Shown: positions 37,622-46,792 of the stretch, piece after piece
Layout of the letters: each line of letters opens with the position of its first letter
Position numbering within the stretch: the stretch's first letter is position 1
From: an uncultured Pelagibacteraceae bacterium
GTDB lineage: Bacteria > Pseudomonadota > Alphaproteobacteria > Pelagibacterales > Pelagibacteraceae
Direction of reading: 5' to 3'
DNA: 64,000 bases
Assembly (NCBI GenBank): GCA_902547535.1
Contig: CACCOB010000002.1
Coordinates: 62,001 to 126,000, forward strand
The notes under the pieces: generated by a model
The model's input: only the letters and a program-made list of their open reading frames with translations
The model's database searches: none
What the model was told of the DNA's origin: nothing
Program-made: the position numbers and the translations under genes

Positions 37622-40600
37622 GTGGATATTAAACTTGAGGATAAATATAAATTAATTGAAGGTACTAGATTCTTAACTGGTGCCCAAGCATTGGTTAGAG
37701 TTCCTATTGTTCAGGCTAGAAGAGATAAAAAAAAAAATCTAAATACTGCATGCTATATCTCTGGTTACAGAGGCTCACCCCTTGGTGGTTATGATCAACA
37801 AATAATAAAAAATAAAAAATATTTGAATGAAAATAATATTTTCTTTCAACCTGGAATAAATGAGGAACTTGCAGCAACTTCCTTATGGGGCACACAACAG
37901 GTTAATCTCAAAAAAAAAGATAAATATGATGGTGTATTTGGTATTTGGTATGGTAAAGGGCCAGGCGTCGATAGAGCGGGGGATGCATTAAAGCATGTAA
38001 ACTTAGCAGGTACCTCAAAGTTTGGTGGTGTTATAGCTTTAATGGGAGATGATCACATCTGCGAGTCTTCTACAACTTCGCACCAAAGTGAATTTGCGAT
38101 GATAGATGCAATGATACCTTTTTTTAATCCAAGTGGTGTTCAAGAAATATTAGATTATGGGATTATAGGAATTGAATTATCTAGAAAAAGTGGTTGTTGG
38201 GTTGGTATTAAGTGTGTTCATGACAATGTCAGTTCAGGTGCAACAGTTGATTTAGATGAAAACAGAGTTGCTCTTAAAGATATTTCTGAAGAAAATTATC
38301 CATCCGAAGGATTAAATATTAGATTGAAAGATACAGCTCAAGAAAAAGAATATCGATTACATCATCATAAATTAAAATACGTAAAAGAATATTGTAAATT
38401 AAATAATCTAAATAAATTAATTTTTGACTCGGAAAAACCTAGAATTGGAATTATTAGTACAGGAAAATCTTTCTTAGACACCAAGCTAGGACTTGAAAAA
38501 ATAGGAATAAATAAAGAAGTAGCAAATGATATAGGAATTAAATTTCTTAAAATTGCTATGCCTTGGCCATTAGAAGAAACAGTAATTGAAAAATTTGCAG
38601 AAAATTTGGATAAGATCATTGTAGTTGAGGAAAAAAGATCAATTATTGAGACACAAGTAAAAGAAATTTTATTTAATAAAAACCTAAAAGTAAAAGTAAT
38701 TGGAAAAAAAGACGAGAAAAGTAACGATCTGTTTGTTTCGTCTGGAGCTTTAGACCCGGGAGAGATTGGCTTAAAAATTTATGAAATAATAAAATATCTA
38801 AAATTACCTAAGGATGTGACTAATTTTTCTATGGAATTGAAATCTTTAACTGAGACAACTAATTCAAATATTTCCTTAAAAAGAATTCCACATTTTTGTT
38901 CAGGTTGCCCTCATAATACCTCAACTAGAATTCCAGAAGGTAGTAGAGCAATAACAGGTATAAGTTGTGCTTATCTTGTCGAACATATGGAAAGAGATAA
39001 TGAGGGTTTTTCACAAATGGGATCTGAGGGAGCTACATGGGTAGGAGAATCCGTTTTTAGTAACACTGAGCATGTTTTTCAAAATATGGGAGATGGAACT
39101 TATATACATTCAGGAATACTTTCGATTAGACACGCAGTTGCAGCAAAAACTAAAATGACATTTAAAATTTTATATAATGATGCTGTTGCTTTAACTGGAG
39201 GACAAGCATTAGATGGTTTACCAACAGTTGCTCAATTGTCCAAACAGCTTGAGGCAGAAGGAGTTGAAGAAATAGCAATAATTACAGATGAAATTAAAAA
39301 GTATGGTGACACGGGAGGCTTTGCTAAGAGTTCAAAAGTTTATGACAGAAAAAAAATTATAGATGTACAAATTGAATTAAGTAAAATTAATGGAACAACT
39401 GTAATAATTTATGATCAAACCTGTGCAGCAGAGAAAAGAAGAAGACGAAAAAAAGGTATATTAGAGGAACCAAAGAAAAAAATTTTTATTAATAAAGATT
39501 TATGTGAAGGGTGTGGAGATTGTGGAATACAATCTAATTGTGTTTCAATTGCTCCTGTTGAAACTGAGTATGGAAGAAAAAGACAAATTGATCAATCTTC
39601 ATGTAATAAAGATTACACATGTGTAGATGGATTTTGTCCAAGCTTTGTAAGTCTTGAGGGAGAGATAAGAATAAAAAAAAATTATGATGAAAACCTTATA
39701 AATAAAATAAATTCAAAAATCGAAGAACCAATACTACCTGAAATAAATAAATCTTATGGAATAATGATTGCTGGTATAGGTGGAACTGGCGTTGTTACTA
39801 TTGGAGCAGTGCTTGCAACAGCTGCCCAAATAGATGGTAGAGGATCTGGTGTTCTTGATATGACTGGACTAGCCCAAAAAGGCGGAGCTGTTAAAAGCTT
39901 TTTAAGAATTTTTGAAAAACCAGAGGATGTTGGGGCAATCAGATTATCCTACGGGGATACAAACTTACTTTTAGGATTTGATTTATTAGTATCAAATGAT
40001 TTAGAAATAATAAAAACTTTGGATAAAAAAATTTCAAAACTTATAATTAATACAGATGAAGTAATGCCAGGAGATTTTACGCGTGACAAAGATTTTTATT
40101 TACCATTCGAGGAAATGCGAAACAATTTAATTAATATAGCAGGATTAGAGAATATTAAATTTATATCATCAAACAAAATTACATCTAAGATCTTAGGAAA
40201 TTCAATACTATCGAATATGTTTAATGTGGGGATTGCATATCAATCAGGCCTAATACCAATTTCAGCTTCATCAATTGAAAAAGCAATTGAATTAAATGGC
40301 GCTAGTGTGAAAGATAATATCGATGCTTTCCGATTTGGTAGACATTATGAAAATTTAAAAGAAGAAGTAATTAATATAGTTAAAGATGAACCTGAAATAT
40401 TAGAAGGTTTTGATGCGAAATATCAGAATAGATTTAAATTTTTAGAAGACTATCAAAATAAAAAATATGCTCAAAATTATGAAGATTTGGTGAGTTATGC
40501 AAAAAAAGTTGATAAAGAAGTTGGAAATGGAAGTCAATTTTCCACAGCTGTATTAAAAAATTACTTTAAATTAATGGCTTACAAAGATGAGTATGAAGTA

Positions 40601-41041
40601 TCGAGATTAATGACAAATAAAAAATTCTCAGATGATATAAATAAAAACTTTGAAGGTAACTTTAGCTATAACTTTTATTTAGCTCCACCAATCTTCAGTA
40701 AAAAAAGTAAAGTAGATGGTAAAGTACTAAAGATTAAATTTGGTGGATGGTTATTTAATGTATTTAAATTAATCTCAAAATTTAAATTTTTAAGAGGTAC
40801 AAAATTTGATCCATTTGGTTATTTAAATGAAAGAAAAAAAGAGAGAGAATTAATAAGAGATTACAAACAAACCATCGTTGATATTGGATCAAAAATAAAT
40901 AAATCAAACTATGAAACAGCTGTCAAAATAGCATCAATACCTGATCAAATAAGAGGTTTTGGACACGTCAAAGAAAAGAATATAAAAGAAGCTATAAACA
41001 ATAGAACAGATTTACTTAATTCTTTTCATGAAAACTCTTAG
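37622..41041 (+). CDS. Indolepyruvate ferredoxin oxidoreductase, fused alpha/beta form
   Basis: 1139 aa single-chain 2-oxoacid:acceptor oxidoreductase that oxidatively decarboxylates aryl- or branched 2-oxoacids to acyl-CoA. It starts at GTG. The N-terminal pyrimidine-binding region (YISGYRGSPLGGYDQQI) and the TPP region (HFCSGCPHNTSTRIPEGS, MGSEGATWVGES, ILYNDAVALTGGQ) come first; a ferredoxin-like CEGCGDC cluster motif is at 628-634, and the C-terminal gamma-type domain begins IMIAGIGGTGVVTIGAVLATAA. The fused layout is common in proteobacteria. The upstream DadA-like gene suggests a role in aromatic or branched amino acid breakdown. Confidence 0.92.
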   Translation: MDIKLEDKYKLIEGTRFLTGAQALVRVPIVQARRDKKKNLNTACYISGYRGSPLGGYDQQIIKNKKYLNENNIFFQPGINEELAATSLWGTQQVNLKKKDKYDGVFGIWYGKGPGVDRAGDALKHVNLAGTSKFGGVIALMGDDHICESSTTSHQSEFAMIDAMIPFFNPSGVQEILDYGIIGIELSRKSGCWVGIKCVHDNVSSGATVDLDENRVALKDISEENYPSEGLNIRLKDTAQEKEYRLHHHKLKYVKEYCKLNNLNKLIFDSEKPRIGIISTGKSFLDTKLGLEKIGINKEVANDIGIKFLKIAMPWPLEETVIEKFAENLDKIIVVEEKRSIIETQVKEILFNKNLKVKVIGKKDEKSNDLFVSSGALDPGEIGLKIYEIIKYLKLPKDVTNFSMELKSLTETTNSNISLKRIPHFCSGCPHNTSTRIPEGSRAITGISCAYLVEHMERDNEGFSQMGSEGATWVGESVFSNTEHVFQNMGDGTYIHSGILSIRHAVAAKTKMTFKILYNDAVALTGGQALDGLPTVAQLSKQLEAEGVEEIAIITDEIKKYGDTGGFAKSSKVYDRKKIIDVQIELSKINGTTVIIYDQTCAAEKRRRRKKGILEEPKKKIFINKDLCEGCGDCGIQSNCVSIAPVETEYGRKRQIDQSSCNKDYTCVDGFCPSFVSLEGEIRIKKNYDENLINKINSKIEEPILPEINKSYGIMIAGIGGTGVVTIGAVLATAAQIDGRGSGVLDMTGLAQKGGAVKSFLRIFEKPEDVGAIRLSYGDTNLLLGFDLLVSNDLEIIKTLDKKISKLIINTDEVMPGDFTRDKDFYLPFEEMRNNLINIAGLENIKFISSNKITSKILGNSILSNMFNVGIAYQSGLIPISASSIEKAIELNGASVKDNIDAFRFGRHYENLKEEVINIVKDEPEILEGFDAKYQNRFKFLEDYQNKKYAQNYEDLVSYAKKVDKEVGNGSQFSTAVLKNYFKLMAYKDEYEVSRLMTNKKFSDDINKNFEGNFSYNFYLAPPIFSKKSKVDGKVLKIKFGGWLFNVFKLISKFKFLRGTKFDPFGYLNERKKERELIRDYKQTIVDIGSKINKSNYETAVKIASIPDQIRGFGHVKEKNIKEAINNRTDLLNSFHENS

Positions 41042-41933
41042 TCCAATATATCTAGCCTCTCTATACTTGGTCCTAGCTTGTTTATTTTGGGCTGGTAATT
41101 TTATAGTCGGTAAAGCAGCAAGTATTATTGATATACCTCCAATATCATTAAATTTTTATAGATGGTTTTTAGCTTGGTTAGTGTTACTCCCATTTACTTG
41201 TAAGGAATTATTAATTAAGAAAAAAATTATATTGGACAATATTTTCTTATTTTCAATTTTAGGAATATTGGCTGTAAGTGTATTTAATTCTGCCCTTTTT
41301 TATTCTTTGAGACATACCCAAGTAATAACTGGAGTGCTTATGATATCTACAGTACCGGTTATGATAATATTATTTTCATCTTTACTTAAAATTGAGAAAA
41401 CAAATTTCTTTCAAATAACTGGTGTATTTCTCTCACTTACAGGTGTTTTGTTTATAATAACTAAAGCAAATTTAAATAATCTGTTAAATTTATCTTTCAA
41501 TAAGGGAGATATTTTTGCATTGATTGCCATGTTTGCTTGGTCACTATATTCAACTCTCTTAAAAAAAAAGGAATTTAATATATCTCCAATTTCTCTATTA
41601 CAGATCGTTATAACCTTTGGAGTTATTTTTTTAATTCCTATGTATTTTATCGACTACAGTCTTGGTAGCACAATCAAATTAGAAACCTCTTTTTATTTAG
41701 TTTTGTTTTATGTTGTTTTTTTTCCTGGTCTAATCTCATTTTTATTTTGGATAAAAGGTGTTAAATTAATTGGTGCAAATAGATCTGGGGTTTTTTTACA
41801 TTTGATGCCCATACTTGGCGCTATAATGGCTATGATAATTTTCAATGAGAAAATATTATTTTATCATTTCTTAGGTGCAATTTTTATTATTGCTGGTATT
41901 ACAATTTCGAATAAAAAAACTCAAAATGCTTAA
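41028..41933 (+). CDS. EamA-family (DMT) transporter
   Basis: 301 aa with ten predicted membrane helices in two EamA repeats. The first repeat starts LYLVLACLFWAGNFIVGKAA and has FYRWFLAWLVLLPF; the second starts DIFALIAMFAWSLYSTLLKK and has GANRSGVFLHLMPILGAIMA near its end. Probable exporter of amino acids or related metabolites. Its start overlaps the preceding oxidoreductase by 14 bp and its end overlaps the next gene by 8 bp. Confidence 0.88.
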   Translation: MKTLSPIYLASLYLVLACLFWAGNFIVGKAASIIDIPPISLNFYRWFLAWLVLLPFTCKELLIKKKIILDNIFLFSILGILAVSVFNSALFYSLRHTQVITGVLMISTVPVMIILFSSLLKIEKTNFFQITGVFLSLTGVLFIITKANLNNLLNLSFNKGDIFALIAMFAWSLYSTLLKKKEFNISPISLLQIVITFGVIFLIPMYFIDYSLGSTIKLETSFYLVLFYVVFFPGLISFLFWIKGVKLIGANRSGVFLHLMPILGAIMAMIIFNEKILFYHFLGAIFIIAGITISNKKTQNA

Positions 41934-42876
41934 AGTTGCTATTTTAGACGACTACCAAAATATTTCTCAAGAATTTATTGATTTGAAAAATCTTTCATCA
42001 AAATTTGATATTGAGATTTTTAGTGAACCTTTTGAAAACGAGGACGATGCCATAGAAAAATTAAAGGAATTTGAAGCTCTGCTTATTATGAGGGAAAGAA
42101 CGTCAATTAATTCAAATATTATTAAAAGTTTAAAAAAACTAAAATACATCTCTACAAGTGGAATGAGAAATAAAGCCATAGATCTTGAAGCAACAAAAAA
42201 AGCTAAAATTATTGTTACAGGCACAGAAATTAATTCAAATCCAACATGTGAATTAACGTGGGCCTTAATTTTAGGACTAGCAAGAAATATCAAAGTGGAA
42301 GTTGATAATATGTACCAAGGCTATTGGCAGACAACAGTGGGTGTTGAATTAAAAGGAAAAATTCTTGGTCTTATTGGTTTAGGAAAAGTTGGATCTCAAG
42401 TTGCCAAAATTGGAAAAGCGTTTGGTATGCAAGTAATGGCATGGAGTGAAAATCTCAGTCTAGATAAATGTAAAGAGCTTGATGTTTTGCCTTCAAGCAA
42501 AGAAGATATAATCCAAAATTCTGATTTCATATCAATTCATGTACAAGGAGGAGAAAGATATAAAGATTGTTTTAAACTTGCTGAGTTTGATAAAATGAAA
42601 AAATCTGCCTTTTTGATTAATACCTCAAGAGGTCCGATTGTAAATGAAGATGATTTGATTATAGCACTTTCAACTAATGTAATCGCTGGTGCAGGAATTG
42701 ATGTTTATGATAAAGAACCTTTGCCTGCAGGTCACAAACTAAGATTTGTACCTAATGCACTTTTGCTTCCACACTTAGGCTATGTAACAGCAGAAAATTA
42801 TTCTATTTTTTATACACAAATGATTGAAAATTTAGAAGCTTGTGTTGCTGGTAAGCCTATAAGAGAAATAAAGTAA
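41926..42876 (+). CDS. D-2-hydroxyacid dehydrogenase (NAD-dependent)
   Basis: 316 aa from the ATG at 41926 (MLKVAILDDYQ); an upstream start would lie deep inside the transporter gene. The Rossmann motif GLIGLGKVGSQVAKIGKAFG and the catalytic Arg (NTSRGPIVNEDDL), Glu (DVYDKEPLP) and His (LLPHLGYVTAEN) segments place it in the SerA/glycerate dehydrogenase superfamily. No ACT domain, so it is not a full-length SerA. It probably reduces or oxidises a 2-oxo/2-hydroxyacid in the same pathway as its neighbours; the substrate is unknown. Confidence 0.9.
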   Translation: MLKVAILDDYQNISQEFIDLKNLSSKFDIEIFSEPFENEDDAIEKLKEFEALLIMRERTSINSNIIKSLKKLKYISTSGMRNKAIDLEATKKAKIIVTGTEINSNPTCELTWALILGLARNIKVEVDNMYQGYWQTTVGVELKGKILGLIGLGKVGSQVAKIGKAFGMQVMAWSENLSLDKCKELDVLPSSKEDIIQNSDFISIHVQGGERYKDCFKLAEFDKMKKSAFLINTSRGPIVNEDDLIIALSTNVIAGAGIDVYDKEPLPAGHKLRFVPNALLLPHLGYVTAENYSIFYTQMIENLEACVAGKPIREIK

Positions 42877-42877
42877 A

Positions 42878-43783
42878 GTGGAATTACCAGTTGTAAATCA
42901 TCCTGATTATGAAGCAAAGATTGGTGATGATAATAAATTTCCTATTAAAAAATTTGGTGAATTAGCAAATTTTCTTAAAAAAGAAAAAGTAGTTAAAAAA
43001 TTTTATAAACCTGAGCCATGTTCATTCGATACACTTAAAGAGGTTCACTCGAAGGAGTATATTTTAAAAATTAAAAATAAAACATTAGAAGAAACACTAG
43101 TTAAAAAAATAGGCTTTCCTTTAGTTGATAGTGTCGTAAGAAGATCTTTAGTTGCAACAGGTGGAACCGTGTTAGCTTCTAAATTGGCCATTAATTATGG
43201 AATAGCTTGTAATACTGCTGGTGGAAGCCACCATGCAATATATGATGAGGGAGCAGGATTTTGTGTTTTTAATGATGTAGCTGTCGCCGCAAAATATCTT
43301 TTAAATAGAGGACTAGCTAATAAAATTCTCATTTTAGATCTTGATGTTCACCAAGGAAATGGAAATGCAGAAATTTTTAAAAACGAAAATAATGTTTTTA
43401 CATTTAGCATGCACTCAAAAGTAAATTACCCTCCTATAAAATCAAAAGGTGATTTAGATGTTGAGCTTGAACAAGACATGCAAGACGAGCAATACTTGGA
43501 TATTTTAAAAAAGAATTTAATTTTCTTGAACGATTTCAATTTTGATTTTGTATTTTATATTGCAGGTGTTGATATTCATTTAGGCGATAGATTAGGCAAG
43601 TTAAAAATTACTGATATTGGCATTAATAGAAGAGATGAAATGGTTATTAGAAACTTTTTTGAAAGAAGAATTCCTATTTGTGGTGTTTTAGGGGGTGGTT
43701 ATAATAAAGACTTTGAAAAACTTATTGAATTGCACGCAAGTTTACATAAAAATTGTGCAAAATATTTAAATGACAAAAAATAA
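42878..43783 (+). CDS. Histone deacetylase-like amidohydrolase
   Basis: 301 aa zinc hydrolase of the arginase/deacetylase fold, starting at GTG one base after the previous stop. The catalytic His pair is H118-H119 in GGSHHAIYDEGAGFCVFND, and the metal-binding segment is ILDLDVHQGNG with a later Asp in YIAGVDIHLGDRLG. Bacterial members remove acetyl groups from small molecules such as acetylpolyamines; the exact substrate is unknown. 14 bp overlap with msrB. Confidence 0.9.
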   Translation: MELPVVNHPDYEAKIGDDNKFPIKKFGELANFLKKEKVVKKFYKPEPCSFDTLKEVHSKEYILKIKNKTLEETLVKKIGFPLVDSVVRRSLVATGGTVLASKLAINYGIACNTAGGSHHAIYDEGAGFCVFNDVAVAAKYLLNRGLANKILILDLDVHQGNGNAEIFKNENNVFTFSMHSKVNYPPIKSKGDLDVELEQDMQDEQYLDILKKNLIFLNDFNFDFVFYIAGVDIHLGDRLGKLKITDIGINRRDEMVIRNFFERRIPICGVLGGGYNKDFEKLIELHASLHKNCAKYLNDKK

Positions 43784-44138
43784 CCCAAATTTATCAGATC
43801 ACCAAAAAAAAGTTTTATTTGAAGAAGCAACAGAGGCTCCTGGTTCTAGCGAATTAAATTTTGAAAAGAGAGAGGGTAGTTATTATTGTGCAAATTGCGA
43901 AACAAAATTATTTGATTCTAATACAAAGTATGAAAGTGGTTCAGGATGGCCTTCATTTTACGAGTCCCTTCCTGATGTATTTGAAACTAAAACTGATCAT
44001 CATATTGGATATGCTAGGACTGAATATCACTGTAAAAAATGTGGTGGTCATCATGGGCATATTTTTGATGATGGACCACAGCCAACTGGTAAAAGATATT
44101 GTAATAATGGGGTATGCTTAGTTTTCAAACCAAAATAA
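43770..44138 (+). CDS. msrB: Peptide methionine (R)-S-oxide reductase
   Basis: Repairs R-methionine sulfoxide in proteins. 122 aa, single-domain. Zinc is held by C40xxC43 and C88xxC91. SGSGWPSF at 57-63 and the catalytic Cys111 in KRYCNNG close to the C terminus are diagnostic. An extra Cys116 nearby is a possible, but unproven, resolving residue. Confidence 0.95.
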   Translation: MTKNNPNLSDHQKKVLFEEATEAPGSSELNFEKREGSYYCANCETKLFDSNTKYESGSGWPSFYESLPDVFETKTDHHIGYARTEYHCKKCGGHHGHIFDDGPQPTGKRYCNNGVCLVFKPK

Positions 44139-44151
44139 TCGATTTCAAATT

Positions 44152-45387
44152 ATGAATTTAATTGAAATACAAAATAGGATTGTTTTTGAAAAAATTAAGC
44201 TTAGAAAAAAATCAAAAAACTTTGTTAATAATTTTAAAAAAATTGAAAAATATATTCAAAAAGAAGTTGCGATTATTAAAGAGTCAAAAGACTCAATTAT
44301 TCCAGAAATAGAATTTGAAGATATTTCTAATAAGGATCAAACGATAATTAAAGATAAAGTATTCAAACGTGGTTGTATAATCATTAGAAACGTTTTTGAT
44401 AAAAAAAAGGTGAGAGAATTAAATGAAGATTTAGATAAATATGTCTTAGAAAATAATTATTTTGAAGATCAAAAAAAAAAGACAGATATAGACAAATACT
44501 TTAGCGACTTAAAATCAGGAAAACCTCAAATTTTTGGATTGTATTGGTCTAAAGCTCAATCAGAAATTAGACATTCTAAAGAAATGGAAACTGTTAAAAA
44601 ATGGTTAAATAATCTTTGGAACTATAATTATGAGGGTAAAAATGTATTTGATCCAAATAGAGAACTTGTTTATGCAGATCGAGTGAGAAGAAGAGAACCA
44701 GGAGATGATACGTTAGGTTTATCTCCACATTGTGATGCTGGGTCAATTGAAAGATGGACAGATAAAGCATATCAAAAAATTTACAATGATATTTTTTCAG
44801 ACAATTTCGAAAATTTTAATCCATATGATGCAAAATATAGAGATGAAACAATTGAATTTGAATCGCCAGCCGTAGCACATGTATTTAGAACATTTCAAGG
44901 ATGGACTGCCTTAACAGAACAAGGTCCAAATGATGGAACTTTACAATTAATTCCTATTGTAAAAGGAATGTCATACGTTTTAACAAGAGCATTACTAGAC
45001 GATGTACCTGAAAATGAATTATGTGGATCAAAAGCAGGAAAAGCTTTATCGATAAATGAAAAATATCATAGTTTATTACTAGAAGGTTTAATCTCAATTC
45101 CAAAAATGAATCCTGGAGATACTATTTGGTGGCATCCAGATGTAGTACATGCAGTTGAGGAAAAACATCAAGGTAAAAATTACTCAAATGTTATTTATGT
45201 TGGAGCAACACCTTATTGTAAAAAAAATATCGATTATATAAAAAAACAATCAAAAAAATTTATTGAAGGCAAAAGTCCACCTGATTTCGCTCCTGAAGAT
45301 TATGAAGTAAATTATAAAGGTAGAGTCACAGTAAATGACTTAAGTGAATTAGCAAAAAAACAATTAGGATTAGTTGATTGGAATTAA
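44152..45387 (+). CDS. DUF1479 (YbiU-like) putative Fe(II)/2-oxoglutarate oxygenase
   Basis: 411 aa. The family has a cupin-type double-stranded beta helix. Likely iron ligands are His193 and Asp195 in LSPHCDAGSIERW and His333 in WWHPDVVHAVEE, in the H-x-D...H pattern, though only by analogy with related oxygenases. Other conserved segments are GCIIIRNVFDKKKV and FRTFQGWTALTEQGPNDGTLQL. The substrate is unknown. It lies alone, 13 bp after msrB, and converges on the glutaredoxin gene with one base between the stop codons. Confidence 0.88.
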   Translation: MNLIEIQNRIVFEKIKLRKKSKNFVNNFKKIEKYIQKEVAIIKESKDSIIPEIEFEDISNKDQTIIKDKVFKRGCIIIRNVFDKKKVRELNEDLDKYVLENNYFEDQKKKTDIDKYFSDLKSGKPQIFGLYWSKAQSEIRHSKEMETVKKWLNNLWNYNYEGKNVFDPNRELVYADRVRRREPGDDTLGLSPHCDAGSIERWTDKAYQKIYNDIFSDNFENFNPYDAKYRDETIEFESPAVAHVFRTFQGWTALTEQGPNDGTLQLIPIVKGMSYVLTRALLDDVPENELCGSKAGKALSINEKYHSLLLEGLISIPKMNPGDTIWWHPDVVHAVEEKHQGKNYSNVIYVGATPYCKKNIDYIKKQSKKFIEGKSPPDFAPEDYEVNYKGRVTVNDLSELAKKQLGLVDWN

Positions 45388-45388
45388 T

Positions 45389-45643
45389 TTATTTTAAAGA
45401 TGCTTCTAATTGACCATTTTTTTCAAGATCTCTAAGTTCTTGATAACCCCCAATATGCTCATCGTTAAAAAAAATTTGGGGAATTGTTCTTCTTCCATTA
45501 GCTTTTTGAATCATTTCATCTCTAAGCTCAGGACCTGTAGATACGTCAATAACTTTATATTGAAGATTATTTCTTTTTAATAATCTTTTTGCAGCATCAC
45601 AGAATGCACACATTGGCCCTGAATACATTGTTATATTTTTCAT
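45389..45643 (-). CDS. grxC: Glutaredoxin 3
   Basis: 84 aa thiol-disulfide carrier using glutathione. The active site is C12-A-F-C15 (usual CPYC, here with Ala-Phe), followed by the glutathione-binding RRTIPQIFFND with the cis-Pro and GGYQEL. Convergent with the DUF1479 gene and 28 bp after a DUF2805 gene on the same strand. Confidence 0.93.
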   Translation of the reverse strand: MKNITMYSGPMCAFCDAAKRLLKRNNLQYKVIDVSTGPELRDEMIQKANGRRTIPQIFFNDEHIGGYQELRDLEKNGQLEASLK

Positions 45644-45671
45644 ACTTTAGATATAATTATATTTCTTGATT

Positions 45672-45971
45672 TTACCAGTTATGAATTTCATTTTTCTTGA
45701 TCTTAACTCTTATTTGTTTTCTTGAATATTCGAACTTTTTTCTATGTTTAATGCTTTGTGAATTTACTCTTTTTCTCCATAACCTAAAAGACGAAGGTTT
45801 TAAATTTCTTCTCATAATCTTAATTACGTCTGATTCTGTTTTTCCAGTTTTTTTTTCTATATCTTCAAATGTAATTCTATCTGCCCATGCTGCCCAAATG
45901 ACCCAGTCTGGACTACCAGGTTTTGGCTCAGGATTTTTAACTCTGGTTGTGGGCCTGTGACTTTTTTTCAT
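45672..45971 (-). CDS. DUF2805 / TIGR03643-family protein
   Basis: 99 aa basic protein. The segment SPDWVIWAAWADRITFEDIE and IKIMRRNLKPSSFRLWRKRV matches the DUF2805 family, whose helix-turn-helix-like shape suggests nucleic acid binding, but no function is established. The last 30 residues are a very Lys/Arg-rich tail. Same strand as grxC, probably co-transcribed. Confidence 0.85.
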   Translation of the reverse strand: MKKSHRPTTRVKNPEPKPGSPDWVIWAAWADRITFEDIEKKTGKTESDVIKIMRRNLKPSSFRLWRKRVNSQSIKHRKKFEYSRKQIRVKIKKNEIHNW

Positions 45972-46038
45972 AAAATTCCAGTAATCTTGAAATAAATAAA
46001 TAATGCAAATTTATATGCTTATGATATTATCATTTTTA

Positions 46039-46085
46039 GATAGTCCTATCTAGCCATCTTTAGCTCCCGGTTTTTTAGGGCTATC
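46039..46085 (+). promoter_or_regulatory. Possible structured mRNA leader of the LysE-family gene
   Basis: GATAGTCC (46039-46046) can pair with GGGCTATC (46078-46085) over 8 bp with one G-U, ending 4 bp before the ATG at 46090. An alternative hairpin uses AGCTCCC (46062-46068) against the same GGGCT. Two structures competing for one strand just before a start codon would suit translational control. No known riboswitch was recognised. Confidence 0.3.
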
Positions 46086-46089
46086 CATC

Positions 46090-46704
46090 ATGTTTCCTTT
46101 AAATTATTTTCTATTTCTCCAAATTATCTTATTCATGTTTATAACTCCTGGAACTCCTAGAATTGTAATTATTTCATATTCTATGAATTATGGTGTTAGA
46201 AATTGTTTTTGGACTGCACTAGGAGATGTTACTGCAAATATTATTCAAGCATGTCTTGTAATTTTTGTAATTGGATCTTTTATCTCTGATAATCCAACTT
46301 TATTAAATATTATTAAATGGTTTGGTGTAATTTATATACTTTACCTTGCATTCGATATTTATAAATCTAAAACTAAAGACATTAACTCAAGTGAAACTTT
46401 ACACAAAAGTTCGTTATCATTTTTTAAAGATGGTTTTTTAGTTGCGGGCACAAGTCCTAAAGCTTGGATGTTCTTCCCTTTTATTTTTCCTCAATTCATT
46501 GATTTCAATTCAAATTACGTTGCACAATTTTTAATTTTAATAACAACTTATGTAATATTAGATTTTTTATCTTTGGTTGGTTATGCAGTCTTAGCTAATA
46601 AAATGATTACATGGGTTAAAGCAAAAGCAAAGGTCATAAACACAATTTCTGCGTGCGTCCTAGTTGTTATAGCTCTTATAATTGCATTTATGCAACAATA
46701 TTGA
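46090..46704 (+). CDS. LysE-family amino acid exporter
   Basis: 204 aa with about six hydrophobic segments. The N terminus FLFLQIILFMFITPGTPRIVIISYSMNYGVR carries the family's helix 1 and TPGP-like motif (here TPGTP), and FLVAGTSPKAWMFFPFIFPQF is the usual LysE/RhtB central signature. Probable exporter of amino acids or similar compounds. The 118-bp gap upstream may hold a structured leader. Confidence 0.87.
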   Translation: MFPLNYFLFLQIILFMFITPGTPRIVIISYSMNYGVRNCFWTALGDVTANIIQACLVIFVIGSFISDNPTLLNIIKWFGVIYILYLAFDIYKSKTKDINSSETLHKSSLSFFKDGFLVAGTSPKAWMFFPFIFPQFIDFNSNYVAQFLILITTYVILDFLSLVGYAVLANKMITWVKAKAKVINTISACVLVVIALIIAFMQQY

Positions 46705-46792
46705 CCATTAATGCGATACTACTGTTACTTGAAAAAAAACTAAATTCTTAGTTTAATAAGGTTTAAATTAATTAATTAATAAGAGGAGATAA

